DNA of 64,000 nucleotides, from positions 50,991 through 114,990 of the forward strand of contig JAEEXN010000002.1 in NCBI GenBank assembly GCA_016291595.1. Reading direction: 5' to 3'. Source of the stretch: Prevotella sp. Lineage in GTDB: Bacteria > Bacteroidota > Bacteroidia > Bacteroidales > Bacteroidaceae. This document shows positions 1 through 9,507 of this stretch, in pieces; the stretch's first letter is position 1, and the number at the start of each line of letters is the position of its first letter. The position numbers were made by a program, and so were the translations under genes. A model generated the notes under the pieces. The model saw only the letters and a list, made by a program, of their open reading frames with translations. It searched no databases and had not been told where the DNA came from.

Positions 1-317
1 ACCGGCTTATGGTAGGCAGAAGCGGAACTAATAAAGACGTATTGCCGTGTGCGACCGGCAAACAAGCGGAAATCGCGCTCAACCTGCTCAGGCACAAAAC
101 CGATGAACTCGCACACACAGTCGAACTTTATGTCTCCCAGCAAGCGAGATACCTCTGCCTCATCGTTGATGTCTGCCATAATCTGCCTGACTCCTTCGGG
201 AACCTCATCACGTCGGGTCCCACGGTTAAGCAGCCATAACTCATGTTCAGTACGGGTCAGTTGGCGTGTAATGGCACTGCTGATGGTTCCTGTGCCTCCA
301 ATGAAAAGAATTCGCAT
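1..317 (-). CDS. NAD-dependent epimerase/dehydratase (extended SDR), truncated at left window edge
   Basis: Reverse-complement open frame starting at 317: MRILFIGGTGTISSAITRQLTRTEHELWLLNRGTRRDEVPEGVRQIMADINDEAEV...FISSASAYHKP; Rossmann GGTGTIS motif. Absent from the ORF track because it runs off the edge. Confidence 0.85.
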   Translation of the reverse strand, partial: MRILFIGGTGTISSAITRQLTRTEHELWLLNRGTRRDEVPEGVRQIMADINDEAEVSRLLGDIKFDCVCEFIGFVPEQVERDFRLFAGRTRQYVFISSASAYHKP

Positions 318-526
318 AATCGAAAAGGTTTATTTTTGTTTTGGTTCTACCACCTGCAAAAATAAACAAAAAAAAGAAAAAAGAGAATCTTTACGATTGA
401 AAAAATCTAAAACACCTTATCAATAATAAAAAGATGAGTGTCACAACTGCCTGTTAGGTGTTAACAGAGCACAGCCTCAATAAGCTTGTTGAAGTTTGTA
501 TGCAGCAAGATTAACTTATGAAGCAA

Positions 527-1414
527 TTAATATGAATAGTTGTTGGTGTTTTCCCATGCGCCATCGGCACTCAAAGAGAATACGGATGCTCCCGATGTCC
601 CTCCTCCTGAGAAGAACGAACCTTTGTATTGTGATATGGTATTCCGCTTCATTGGCACACTCTCGAATTGAATTTCTTTGACAGCCATATCACTGGCATC
701 AAGTGCTGTTACCGTCATTTTCAACGTTCCCTCATCAGCGTGCAGGAAAGTATAGACAGAGAACTCCTGGCCTTTGGCTGTAGAGTTGACTGTGCGTATT
801 TCCGTCTGCTTCGAGTTCACACAACCATAGCCTGTCAGACCATTGAGAGTGCTGCTTCCGCCAGTGTAATAAAATTTGAACTTCTTCACATTCTCTGGAA
901 TATCGTCGTCTGTCACCAGCTTGAACTTAGATACGATACGTTTCAACTGAACGTCGTAGCTTTTATCGCTATCGACCTGTATTTCAGCAAAATAATAGAA
1001 GGTATCTGTAACCTTATTGTCCGGAAAAGTAATCTTCTCAACATTAGTCGTTGTAGCATTTGCCGAACAACTATGGGCCAAAATGACGACCTTATATGTA
1101 CCTGTCTCAACATTGAAAGAAATCTTTCCGAAATCCTTATCCTCCGACTTCTGATTTACATACTTTAGCCTGGCATTATCCTTGTCGTAAAGGGCAAAAT
1201 TTATCTTGTTGCACAACTCGTTGATATTGGCACGCGTCACATAGGTAGGGTCATTGAAACTGGTCTGTTCAAATTTCATTACATTGAAAGTCAGTTTCAC
1301 ACCTTGCTCCTGCTCGGTATCGTCATCTCTCAAGTCATCAAGATTCACTTTCTCGCATGCCGTAAATACAGCTAATGCGGTTAATAAGGAGAAACAGAGA
1401 AAAAACTTTTTCAT
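527..1414 (-). CDS. Putative fimbrillin-like (FimB/Mfa2-type) lipoprotein
   Basis: Start moved to MKKFFLCFSLLTALAVFTACEK lipobox; TRANINELCNKINFALYDKD and ETGTYKVVILAHSC resemble fimbrillin-family lipoproteins. Confidence 0.6.
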   Translation of the reverse strand: MKKFFLCFSLLTALAVFTACEKVNLDDLRDDDTEQEQGVKLTFNVMKFEQTSFNDPTYVTRANINELCNKINFALYDKDNARLKYVNQKSEDKDFGKISFNVETGTYKVVILAHSCSANATTTNVEKITFPDNKVTDTFYYFAEIQVDSDKSYDVQLKRIVSKFKLVTDDDIPENVKKFKFYYTGGSSTLNGLTGYGCVNSKQTEIRTVNSTAKGQEFSVYTFLHADEGTLKMTVTALDASDMAVKEIQFESVPMKRNTISQYKGSFFSGGGTSGASVFSLSADGAWENTNNYSY

Positions 1415-1586
1415 ATTCAATGATTTATAGGTTTTTCGTATAATTAATGGCAAAGATAATAATCATTTGGCAAAGATGCGCCCAACACCATAAATGTTTT
1501 ACATTATTTAATCTTTTAGGTCTCGCATGGACACAAAAAAAGCTGGGCCGACAATACGACACAGCTATTCTCATATATACTCATAG

Positions 1587-1982
1587 TGGAGCTGGAGGGA
1601 GTCGAACCCTCGTCCAAACAGGGAAACCATACGTTTTCTACACGCTTATTCCAGCCTTTAATTTTCGTGTTGCGGCAAGACCTGGACCACCAACCACAAC
1701 CTTATCCTCTAAAATTTCATCTAACCACCGAGGCATAGCCAGACTATTTCCGATTTAACTGCACCGCTGGACCCTCAGATTCGGAACAACACCCTTGGAG
1801 CGATGTCTCGTTCTCCTACCTGGTAAGAGAATTAAGCTCAAAATCTACTGTGCTTCGATTAAGCAGCGAGAGCATACTTATTGTTGCCAATTAATTTTTG
1901 TTCACTCAGATTAAGGAGCTAGCCAACGAGGCTCCGCGTGCTTACGTACCATCTCATCCTGCTGTCAAATCCAGTCAACCCC
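1587..1982 (-). ncRNA. ssrA: tmRNA (transfer-messenger RNA)
   Basis: Reverse strand begins GGGGTTGACTGGATTTGACAG and ends GGTTCGACTCCCTCCAGCTCCA. Acceptor stem GGGGTTG/CAGCTCC; CCA not encoded. Internal tag ORF GGCAACAATAAGTATGCTCTCGCTGCTTAA = GNNKYALAA* at 1859-1888. Confidence 0.93.
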
Positions 1983-2193
1983 AGAATAAGGATTGCAAAA
2001 TTAATCATTTTTCTAATAAACGGTTCTGCAAATTATAAAAAATAACAAATTTTAAGATTCAATTTTATTCCTACATGAGCCATTTTGACCAGTAACAACA
2101 CCGTCAAGTAGCCGCAGAATAAGGAGAGGCAACAGAATACTAGCTGATTTATGACAATAAATGTAATTTACAGGACAATTTTTCCAAAAAACA

Positions 2194-2225
2194 TTTGTTA
2201 GGTTAAAAAAAATTATATACTTTTG
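2194..2225 (+). promoter_or_regulatory. Bacteroidota-type promoter for OmpA-like genes
   Basis: TTTG (2194-2197), 20-nt spacer, TACTTTTG (2218-2225), matching TTTG-N19/21-TAnnTTTG. Confidence 0.6.
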
Positions 2226-2363
2226 CATCAGAATGCAATTAATAACTCAAATTCTGATAAACAATCTTCAAAAGAGAGCAGACATTTGAGCGAACTTTTG
2301 TGTTTATACTGCTTTAAGTAAATTCAAATCACTGTAGAAACATTAACTAATTATTTAAGAATA

Positions 2364-3533
2364 ATGAAGCACATGAAAAAGCTAGGGCTTTTGTTACTGA
2401 TCGCCTTCATCATCCCCTGCACATCTTTTGCACAGGGTGAGGTTCAAAGTGGCTCAAATTCTACTTATTGGACTGATGAAACCCAAAGTGAATCTGATGG
2501 CAAGATCTTGAACAAGACAAAATTCGGTGACAACTGGTTCATTGGAATTGAGGCTGGTACCCTTTTCAACTGGGGTACGAAGCAGAGTGAGCATGACATC
2601 ATCAAGCGTTTCCGTCCCATGGGAGCCATTCAGCTTGGTAAGTGGATGTCACCATCTATTGGTGCCCGCATTCAGGGTTTCTTCGGTAATAACAGCGACG
2701 TAGTTGGCGCCAACAACGCTGGCAAATACAATTGGAATACGATTGGCGGCTACCTCGACGGTATGTTCAACCTGACCAACATGTTCTGTGGCTACAAAGA
2801 GAGCCGCGGCTTCAATCTGATTGGTTTGCTGGGTGTTGGTTGTGAATATACGCAAGGATTCTGCGACCATGCAGCCCCCCGCGGAGTAGACACAAAGGAG
2901 CAGGAGTTCCTGGGTGGTCGTGTAGGCTTAATGGCCAAGTTCCGTCTGGGTGAGAAATGTGACCTTGATATTGAGGCCACCAACGCATTCCTGGACGACC
3001 ACTACGATGGACAGATTAACAGCAACAAGTTGGACGGCCACATCAATATCCTCGTTGGTCTGACTTATCGTTTTAAGAATCACGATGGTTCACGCCAGTT
3101 TACATTCGCCCGCTACAACCTCAACAAGTTCGACAATCTGAACTCTGAGGTGAATCGTCTGCAGGGTGACCTCAACGCTGCCCGAAACAGAGTCGTTTAC
3201 GAGACGCACACCATTGACGGAAGCCGTGTGAACACCTTCATCGCTTTTGATGACAACTCAGCTAAGATTGACAAGTTGCAGGAAGTGAATGTATTCACAG
3301 CTGCTGAGGAAATGAAAAAGTTGGCTAATGATGGCGACCTTTACATCACTGTGAACAGCGAGGAGCCTTCCAAGAACAATGAGCTCTTCTTGCAGCGCGC
3401 TCAGGCTATCCGCGACGTATTGGTGAACCAGTACAACATTCCTGCCGGACGCATCTTCGTAGAGAGCAATCCTGCTGTTGTAGCTTCTCTTGACAAGAAT
3501 AAGAAATGCGTAGTTGTGTTAATCAACGAATAA
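2364..3533 (+). CDS. Outer-membrane beta-barrel protein with degenerate OmpA-like C-terminal domain
   Basis: Signal peptide MKKLGLLLLIAFIIPCTSFAQ; barrel-like repeats; C-terminal RAQAIRDVLVNQYNIPAGRIFVES resembles OmpA. Confidence 0.7.
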   Translation: MKHMKKLGLLLLIAFIIPCTSFAQGEVQSGSNSTYWTDETQSESDGKILNKTKFGDNWFIGIEAGTLFNWGTKQSEHDIIKRFRPMGAIQLGKWMSPSIGARIQGFFGNNSDVVGANNAGKYNWNTIGGYLDGMFNLTNMFCGYKESRGFNLIGLLGVGCEYTQGFCDHAAPRGVDTKEQEFLGGRVGLMAKFRLGEKCDLDIEATNAFLDDHYDGQINSNKLDGHINILVGLTYRFKNHDGSRQFTFARYNLNKFDNLNSEVNRLQGDLNAARNRVVYETHTIDGSRVNTFIAFDDNSAKIDKLQEVNVFTAAEEMKKLANDGDLYITVNSEEPSKNNELFLQRAQAIRDVLVNQYNIPAGRIFVESNPAVVASLDKNKKCVVVLINE

Positions 3534-3554
3534 TTACTTAAAGCTTAGAGAACA

Positions 3555-4757
3555 ATGAAGAAAATAGCAATTATCATTGTAACAGTGCTGTGCGCCCTGC
3601 CAATGACAGCTGCCACTCAGCAGTTTGACCTCAAAGCAGATACGATTTCAGGCCTGAAACACTATAAGTTCTGGGACAACTGGTTCTTAGGGTTTCATGC
3701 TGGTGCCAATGCTACTCTGGGCGAGAATGTTCGTCCTCGCGATATTAAAGATGTGATTGCCCCCAGTTTCGGCCTTTCTTTAGGAAAGTATTTCTCCCCG
3801 GCAGTAGGTGCCCGCATTCAGGGTATGTTCAACTTCCAGAACGGTAGAGCTAATCAGGAAGCTATCGACCATAATCCCAAACTATACGACAATGGTGTTT
3901 ACGGTTTCAAGAATATCTCTGCTCACGTAGATGTTTTGTTCAACCTTAGCAATATCATCTCACAGTTCAAAGAGAGTCGCCGTTTTAATGTAGTCACTTT
4001 CTTAGGCCTCGGCTTGAACCACACTTTCGGATTTGATGACATTGTAGAGAAATGGCGTAACATCGGTGGCAGTTATGATGTATGTACCGACAGCCGTAAT
4101 TCTATTGGCATGCGTGCTGGCTTGCAGTTCAACTATCAACTGAGCAATGCCTTTGACCTGGCCCTTGACTTAGCCATGAATGCTGCTGATGATAAGTACA
4201 ACGGCAATATATACGATGACCACTATGATGGCTATGCTTCTGCCATATTTGGCCTGATCTATCATTTCAAGGATCACTACGGAGACCGTCGCTTCAAGGA
4301 GATTAACTGGACTGATTACGAGGAGCTTGCACGCCTGAACCGTAACATCAACAAACTGCGTGAGGATCTGACAAATGCCAAACCACGTGTCGTGGTTCGT
4401 GAGGAGAATCGTTATCTGGACGTTCTGCAGACCACTGTTTCGTTTAGAATCGACAAATATAACATCACAAAGCTTCAGAAAAAGAACATTGCTGAAGTTG
4501 CTAAGTTCCTTGAGAACCATCCCGACCAGAACCTCATTATTTGTGGTTATGCTGATGTCAAGACAGCTTATCCGGAGTACAACCTGAAGCTGTCAGAGAA
4601 ACGTGCAACGGCTGTTTACAATATGCTTGTTGATGAGTTCAACGTACAGCCCGAGCGTCTACGCATTGACTATAAGGGTGATACCATTCAGCCTTACGAC
4701 CTGAAGAATGAGTGGAACCGTGTAGTTCTCTTCATCACAGAGCGTAAAAGTGAGTAA
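3555..4757 (+). CDS. OmpA family outer-membrane protein
   Basis: Signal peptide; C-terminal ICGYADVKTAYPEYNLKLSEKRATAVYNMLVDEFNVQPERL is a typical OmpA peptidoglycan-binding segment. Confidence 0.82.
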   Translation: MKKIAIIIVTVLCALPMTAATQQFDLKADTISGLKHYKFWDNWFLGFHAGANATLGENVRPRDIKDVIAPSFGLSLGKYFSPAVGARIQGMFNFQNGRANQEAIDHNPKLYDNGVYGFKNISAHVDVLFNLSNIISQFKESRRFNVVTFLGLGLNHTFGFDDIVEKWRNIGGSYDVCTDSRNSIGMRAGLQFNYQLSNAFDLALDLAMNAADDKYNGNIYDDHYDGYASAIFGLIYHFKDHYGDRRFKEINWTDYEELARLNRNINKLREDLTNAKPRVVVREENRYLDVLQTTVSFRIDKYNITKLQKKNIAEVAKFLENHPDQNLIICGYADVKTAYPEYNLKLSEKRATAVYNMLVDEFNVQPERLRIDYKGDTIQPYDLKNEWNRVVLFITERKSE

Positions 4758-4778
4758 ATTCGTTTAACGTAATAACTT

Positions 4779-4820
4779 AATAAAGCAGCAGATAGAAATA
4801 TTTGCTGCTTTATTCTTTTT
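4779..4820 (+). terminator. Rho-independent terminator after OmpA gene
   Basis: AATAAAGCAGCA...TGCTGCTTTATT followed by CTTTTT. Confidence 0.8.
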
Positions 4821-4862
4821 ATGGAGACTGCCGCTCTAATGCCAATCAGCGACATGTCTTCC

Positions 4863-4997
4863 TAATTAGCCATTAATTAAGTTTGAATTCGTCTATTAAT
4901 TAAAGTCTAAGTAGGCATCAATTGGTGTTCAATTAATCATCGATTACAAGCTAATTGGTCATTAATTGAACCTTAATATGTCTATTAATTGAAATTG
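4863..4997. repeat. Degenerate 22-23 bp tandem array (~6 copies)
   Basis: Anchor ATTAATTRA/ATCAATTGG/ATCGATTAC recurs at 4872, 4895, 4917, 4939, 4961, 4984 (steps 23, 22, 22, 22, 23). Confidence 0.7.
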
Positions 4998-5253
4998 CAT
5001 CAGCAATCTATCATCTATTATTAGATAAAACTTCTCCTAATTTATATACTTAATTCATTAATAGCGGGCAGTTAATTTCTATGAAAATAATTAACAAAAC
5101 TGAACAATCTACAGACTGATTAACACCCTGTTATATATTGTCATTCATGTCCGTACACCCTACATTACGGGCATTCACACCTGCCTTGTTCGTCTATACG
5201 AAGATTATTTACCGCCTTCTTTGAAGGCAAACAATAAAAAAACGGAAAAAATG

Positions 5254-5284
5254 TTGGCAGAATTGTGGAAAAGTGGTAAATTTG
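5254..5284 (+). promoter_or_regulatory. Putative promoter of OPX/kinase operon
   Basis: TTG (5254-5256), 20-nt spacer, TAAATTTG (5277-5284); about 170-nt leader before the 5462 ATG. Confidence 0.5.
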
Positions 5285-5461
5285 GCGTCATAGATATATG
5301 AAACCTGTCACACCATTAAAGTGAGATAGGTAAAATATTTTTACGGCCATCGAATGAAAAAGAATTATTTCTTCCTTCTTCTGTAAAAGCCGTTTCACCC
5401 TTGGGCACAGACCAAGGAGTTTGAATCAAAACCCAAAGAAATAACAAAAATCATTAAAGCT

Positions 5462-6286
5462 ATGATGAAAAAATATATCCAATTAGCAAGTCTGGCAGCT
5501 GTAGCATTGCTGTCGATAACATCATGTGTCAGCCACAAGGACATCACCTATCTCCGCGACATGGAAGAAACTCAGGAGTATCCCGTTATCCAGAAGTACG
5601 AGGCTGTCATTCAGCGTGATGACAAATTGAGCATTGTAGTCAACAGTAAAGACCCAGAGCTTGCACTGGCCTTCAATATTCCCGGAACAGGCGGTTACTC
5701 TATTGGGGCAGACGGCACCATTAACACGATTGCCGGCACAAGAATTGCAAACGAAAAGGACAGACCTGGCTATCTGGTGGACATCAACGGAGATATTGAT
5801 TTCCCCATTTTGGGTAAGTTGCGCGTTGAAGGTCTGACCCGTAACCAGCTGACAAATCTTATTAAGAGCAAGCTTATCGACCAGCAATTACTGAAAGATC
5901 CGTTGGTATTAGTTGAGTTCCTGAACTTCAAATTCTCGGTATTGGGTGAGGTCGGACATGTCGGAACGTTCAATGTCTCAGGTGACCGCATCACCATCTT
6001 TGAGGCTATTGCTATGGCAGGAGACTTGAAGGAGACATCCAAGATTGACCGTGTCGCCATCATCCGCGAATATGGTAACAAACGTCGTATTATGCACTTA
6101 GACCTGCGCTCAAAGGATGTATTTCTGTCACCAGGCTACTACCTACAACAGAATGACATTATCTACGTTGAGCCAAACTCATTTAAGACGGACATTCAGT
6201 CGCAGCGCAAGTTGAGTTATTGGACAATGGCACTGTCTACCGTCACAACCCTTACCACATTGGTTCTCTACTTCATCAAAAAATAA
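5462..6286 (+). CDS. Polysaccharide biosynthesis/export (OPX, Wza-like) lipoprotein
   Basis: Lipobox LLSITSCVSHKDITYLRD; SLBB-like region; C-terminal TM segment. Confidence 0.88.
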   Translation: MMKKYIQLASLAAVALLSITSCVSHKDITYLRDMEETQEYPVIQKYEAVIQRDDKLSIVVNSKDPELALAFNIPGTGGYSIGADGTINTIAGTRIANEKDRPGYLVDINGDIDFPILGKLRVEGLTRNQLTNLIKSKLIDQQLLKDPLVLVEFLNFKFSVLGEVGHVGTFNVSGDRITIFEAIAMAGDLKETSKIDRVAIIREYGNKRRIMHLDLRSKDVFLSPGYYLQQNDIIYVEPNSFKTDIQSQRKLSYWTMALSTVTTLTTLVLYFIKK

Positions 6287-6300
6287 GCGAACACTGAATC

Positions 6301-8790
6301 ATGGTAAAAATGAGTGCACAGAAAGACTTGTCGCCCGACAAGTCTCTGTCGAATAAAGGTTTAAATATCAATCCGCTTGACATAGCCAAATACCTGCTCA
6401 ACAATTGGTATTGGTTCCTGTTATCTGTGGCTATTTTTGGTGGAGCAGCCTGGTACAAGTTCTCCACCACACAGTATCAGTATTCCAGTTCTGCAGCTGT
6501 AATGTTTCGCGATGCAAAGACCCAGGCACAGGCGGCAGGTTTGGACCGACTGGCTCAAGGCGCATACCAAGTGAATGTCACCAACGAAATTCTGCAGTTC
6601 CAGTCACCCCAGCTCATGCACGATGCTATTTGGCGACTGCATGCAGAGGTCAGCTATTCGGTGATGGACTATCTGCGCGTCAAGGAACTGTATAGCCAAT
6701 CACCTGTGAAAGTATCATTTCTTGATGCCACCGACACACAAGAGTTCTCGCTTGATGTCACTGTTATTGACGACAAGACCGTCGAGGTTTCCAACTTTTC
6801 TGTTGGTAAGTCAGAAGAGCGAAGTGCCACTATCGGTAAGACCTTTCGGACCCCTATGGGTAAGATGCTGATTACCAAGACCCTTTTCTTCAACGAGAAC
6901 TGGTATGGCCGTACCATCAAGGTACTGAAACTCGATGTCAACAAACTGGCGGCAAAACTCCTGACAGGTCTGAACATTTTCCAGGCTGAAGCAGATCGAA
7001 CCAGCACTTTCAACTCTAAGTCCTCTTCCATTCTCAACATGTCGCTCAAGGACGTATCTCCCGAGCGTGCCGCAGATGTGCTCAACATGCTGATTACCAT
7101 CTATAATGAGGAAACTGTTAAGGACAAGAACCAAGCTGCCATTAACACCACCACCTTCATTAACGATCGTCTGGTTATCATCGCCAAGGAACTTGGAGGC
7201 GTAGAGTCTCAGTTACAGAGCTTCAAACAATCCAACAACATGGTGGATTTGGGCAATGAGATGGGAACATCCCTGGGACAGCGCGAGCAATATGCCCAGC
7301 AAGCCAAGGACCTCTATATGCAGGCTAAGATGGGCCAATACATCAAAAGCTATATTACCGACCCGCAAAAAGACCGCGATCTGATTCCCACAGGTACCGG
7401 CATTGCAGACGCAAGTATCGAGGCACAGATTCACCAATACAATGCCACTCTGCAGAAGCGCGATAAATTGTTAGAAGGCAGTAGCGACAAGAACCCTGTT
7501 GTCAGCGACTTGAACAAGTCACTAACCCAGATGCGCCAGAGCATCGTACGGTCAGTCGACAACATGAATGTTACGACGCAGGCCAAGCTACAGGACATCA
7601 CCAGTCGTGCCGGACAAGCCAATGCCCGGGCTTCACGCATACCTAGTCAGCAGCGTCAGTTGCTTTCCATCGAGCGTCAGCAGCGCATCAAGGAAGAGCT
7701 ATACCTCTATTTGCTAAACAAACGCGAGGAGAATGCGCTCAGCATGGCTACTACCGAGACCAATGCCCGTGTATTGCAACCTGCTCAGCCCGTTAACAAT
7801 CCCGTTTCGCCGAGCGAGAAGTCTGTCATGTCGAAAGGCGTAATGGCCGGATTGGCTCTGCCTGCAGCTATTCTACTCTTCATCCTCTTCTTCGACACGC
7901 GCATCAAGAGCCGCAAGGACATTGAGGATGCCGTAAGCGTTCCATTCATTGGAGAGATTCCGAAGCGCAGCCACAAGAAAGACGAGAAGAACAACAACGA
8001 GATTGTTGTGCTCAGCAATGGGCGTGACGTGGTTTCCGAGGCCTTCCGTATTGTCCGTACTAATATGGACTTTATGCGCGTAAAGACCAAGACCATGCAG
8101 GTTGTAACCTTCAGTTCGTTTGGTGCTGGCTCGGGTAAGACCTTCGTTTCAAGTAACTTGGCTGCCAGTTTTGCGCAGATGGGCAAAAAGGTTATCCTCA
8201 TCGACCTCGACATACGTAAGGGAACGCTTAGTGCCCGTACCCGTCACCACCGGGCAAAGGGTATGACAACATTCCTTGCCGGTCAGGCCACACTCGATGA
8301 GATTATCCAGAAGAACAGCCTGTGCGAGAATCTTGACGTGATTCCCGCAGGCTCCGTGGCTCCCAACCCTGCAGAGCTGTTGCTTAGTGAGCAGCTCGAC
8401 GCCATGATTGCCGAACTCCGAAAGACCTACGATTATATCTTTGTTGATAACGTTCCTTATGGGGCAGTTGCCGATGCAGCCATTACCAACCGCATTGCCG
8501 ACCTCACCATCTTCATTGTGCGTGTTGGAAAGCTCGACCGCCGCATGTTGCCAGACTTGGAGAAAATTTATCAGAGTGGTAAGTTGAAGAATATGTCTCT
8601 TATCCTCAACGGTTCAATTCTTAACCACCACGGTTATGGATATGGCTATGGTTACGGTTACGGATATGGCTACGGTTATGGATATGGTTACGGCTATACC
8701 GATGAGGATACTCCGTGGTATAAAAAACTCTTCAAGTTCAAGAAAAAGCGTCGTCATCACAAGAAGAAGAGCGAAAACAAAAAGAGCTAA
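6301..8790 (+). CDS. Wzc-like polysaccharide co-polymerase / BY-family tyrosine autokinase
   Basis: Wzz domain with two TMs, coiled coils, Walker A SFGAGSGKTFVSSNLA, Walker A' VILIDLDIRKG, tyrosine-rich (GY)n C-terminus. Confidence 0.93.
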   Translation: MVKMSAQKDLSPDKSLSNKGLNINPLDIAKYLLNNWYWFLLSVAIFGGAAWYKFSTTQYQYSSSAAVMFRDAKTQAQAAGLDRLAQGAYQVNVTNEILQFQSPQLMHDAIWRLHAEVSYSVMDYLRVKELYSQSPVKVSFLDATDTQEFSLDVTVIDDKTVEVSNFSVGKSEERSATIGKTFRTPMGKMLITKTLFFNENWYGRTIKVLKLDVNKLAAKLLTGLNIFQAEADRTSTFNSKSSSILNMSLKDVSPERAADVLNMLITIYNEETVKDKNQAAINTTTFINDRLVIIAKELGGVESQLQSFKQSNNMVDLGNEMGTSLGQREQYAQQAKDLYMQAKMGQYIKSYITDPQKDRDLIPTGTGIADASIEAQIHQYNATLQKRDKLLEGSSDKNPVVSDLNKSLTQMRQSIVRSVDNMNVTTQAKLQDITSRAGQANARASRIPSQQRQLLSIERQQRIKEELYLYLLNKREENALSMATTETNARVLQPAQPVNNPVSPSEKSVMSKGVMAGLALPAAILLFILFFDTRIKSRKDIEDAVSVPFIGEIPKRSHKKDEKNNNEIVVLSNGRDVVSEAFRIVRTNMDFMRVKTKTMQVVTFSSFGAGSGKTFVSSNLAASFAQMGKKVILIDLDIRKGTLSARTRHHRAKGMTTFLAGQATLDEIIQKNSLCENLDVIPAGSVAPNPAELLLSEQLDAMIAELRKTYDYIFVDNVPYGAVADAAITNRIADLTIFIVRVGKLDRRMLPDLEKIYQSGKLKNMSLILNGSILNHHGYGYGYGYGYGYGYGYGYGYGYTDEDTPWYKKLFKFKKKRRHHKKKSENKKS

Positions 8791-9507
8791 ATGTTTGGAA
8801 TTAAATTCAGACATAACCTGCTGAAGTCAGGAATACTCAACGGAAAAACCGACATCCACAGCCACCTGCTTCCTGGCGTGGATGACGGCTCTCCTGACAT
8901 GGAGCATAGTCTTGAGCTTTTAGACTTTATGCAAGAATTGGGATTTGCAGAGGTTTGGCTTACTCCTCATGTGATGTCAGGCTTGCACAACACGGCGGAC
9001 AAACTGCAAGGTCGATTCCAAGAACTCAAAGCACAGTATCGTGGCGCTTTGAAATTGCATCTCGGTTCAGAGTATATGATGGACGCAGATTTTGAGGAAC
9101 GCCTCAACACCGATCCACTCCGTCTGGGCAAGGATCATCTGCTCGTTGAGACCTCTTATATGAGCGGGCCTGCAGATTTAGACAATATTCTGTTGAGAAT
9201 ATGGAACAAAGGAATCCGTCCGCTCATAGCTCATCCGGAGCGATACATGTATATGGAAGACGACGAACTCTGGTCGTTCCACGAACGTGGTTATGAATTC
9301 CAACTCAACCTCATGTCACTTAGCGGCTATTATGGCGGCCGCCCCAAATTACTGGCAGAACAGCTTCTTGACGAAGATTTTTACGATTATGTAGGGACTG
9401 ATCTTCACCATATCGACCGTTACGAAGACTTCATCCGGGATTTAAAACTGACGCGTCGGCAACTTGACAAGTTAGAAGAGCTGCTGGCTAATAATGCCAA
9501 CATATGA
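8791..9507 (+). CDS. CpsB/YwqE-like PHP-domain tyrosine phosphatase
   Basis: KTDIHSHLLPGVDDGSPDMEHSLELL and APHER-like PLIAHPERYMYME motifs; start abuts the kinase stop. Confidence 0.9.
   Translation: MFGIKFRHNLLKSGILNGKTDIHSHLLPGVDDGSPDMEHSLELLDFMQELGFAEVWLTPHVMSGLHNTADKLQGRFQELKAQYRGALKLHLGSEYMMDADFEERLNTDPLRLGKDHLLVETSYMSGPADLDNILLRIWNKGIRPLIAHPERYMYMEDDELWSFHERGYEFQLNLMSLSGYYGGRPKLLAEQLLDEDFYDYVGTDLHHIDRYEDFIRDLKLTRRQLDKLEELLANNANI

Noticed and set aside
9-426. Two plus-strand ORFs at the left edge
   Set aside because: Antisense to the partial SDR epimerase, which has a convincing Rossmann start.
668-1168. 166-aa plus-strand ORF
   Set aside because: Shadow of the fimbrillin-like lipoprotein gene.
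1447-1758. 103-aa ORF
   Set aside because: Lies over the antisense strand of tmRNA; not coding.
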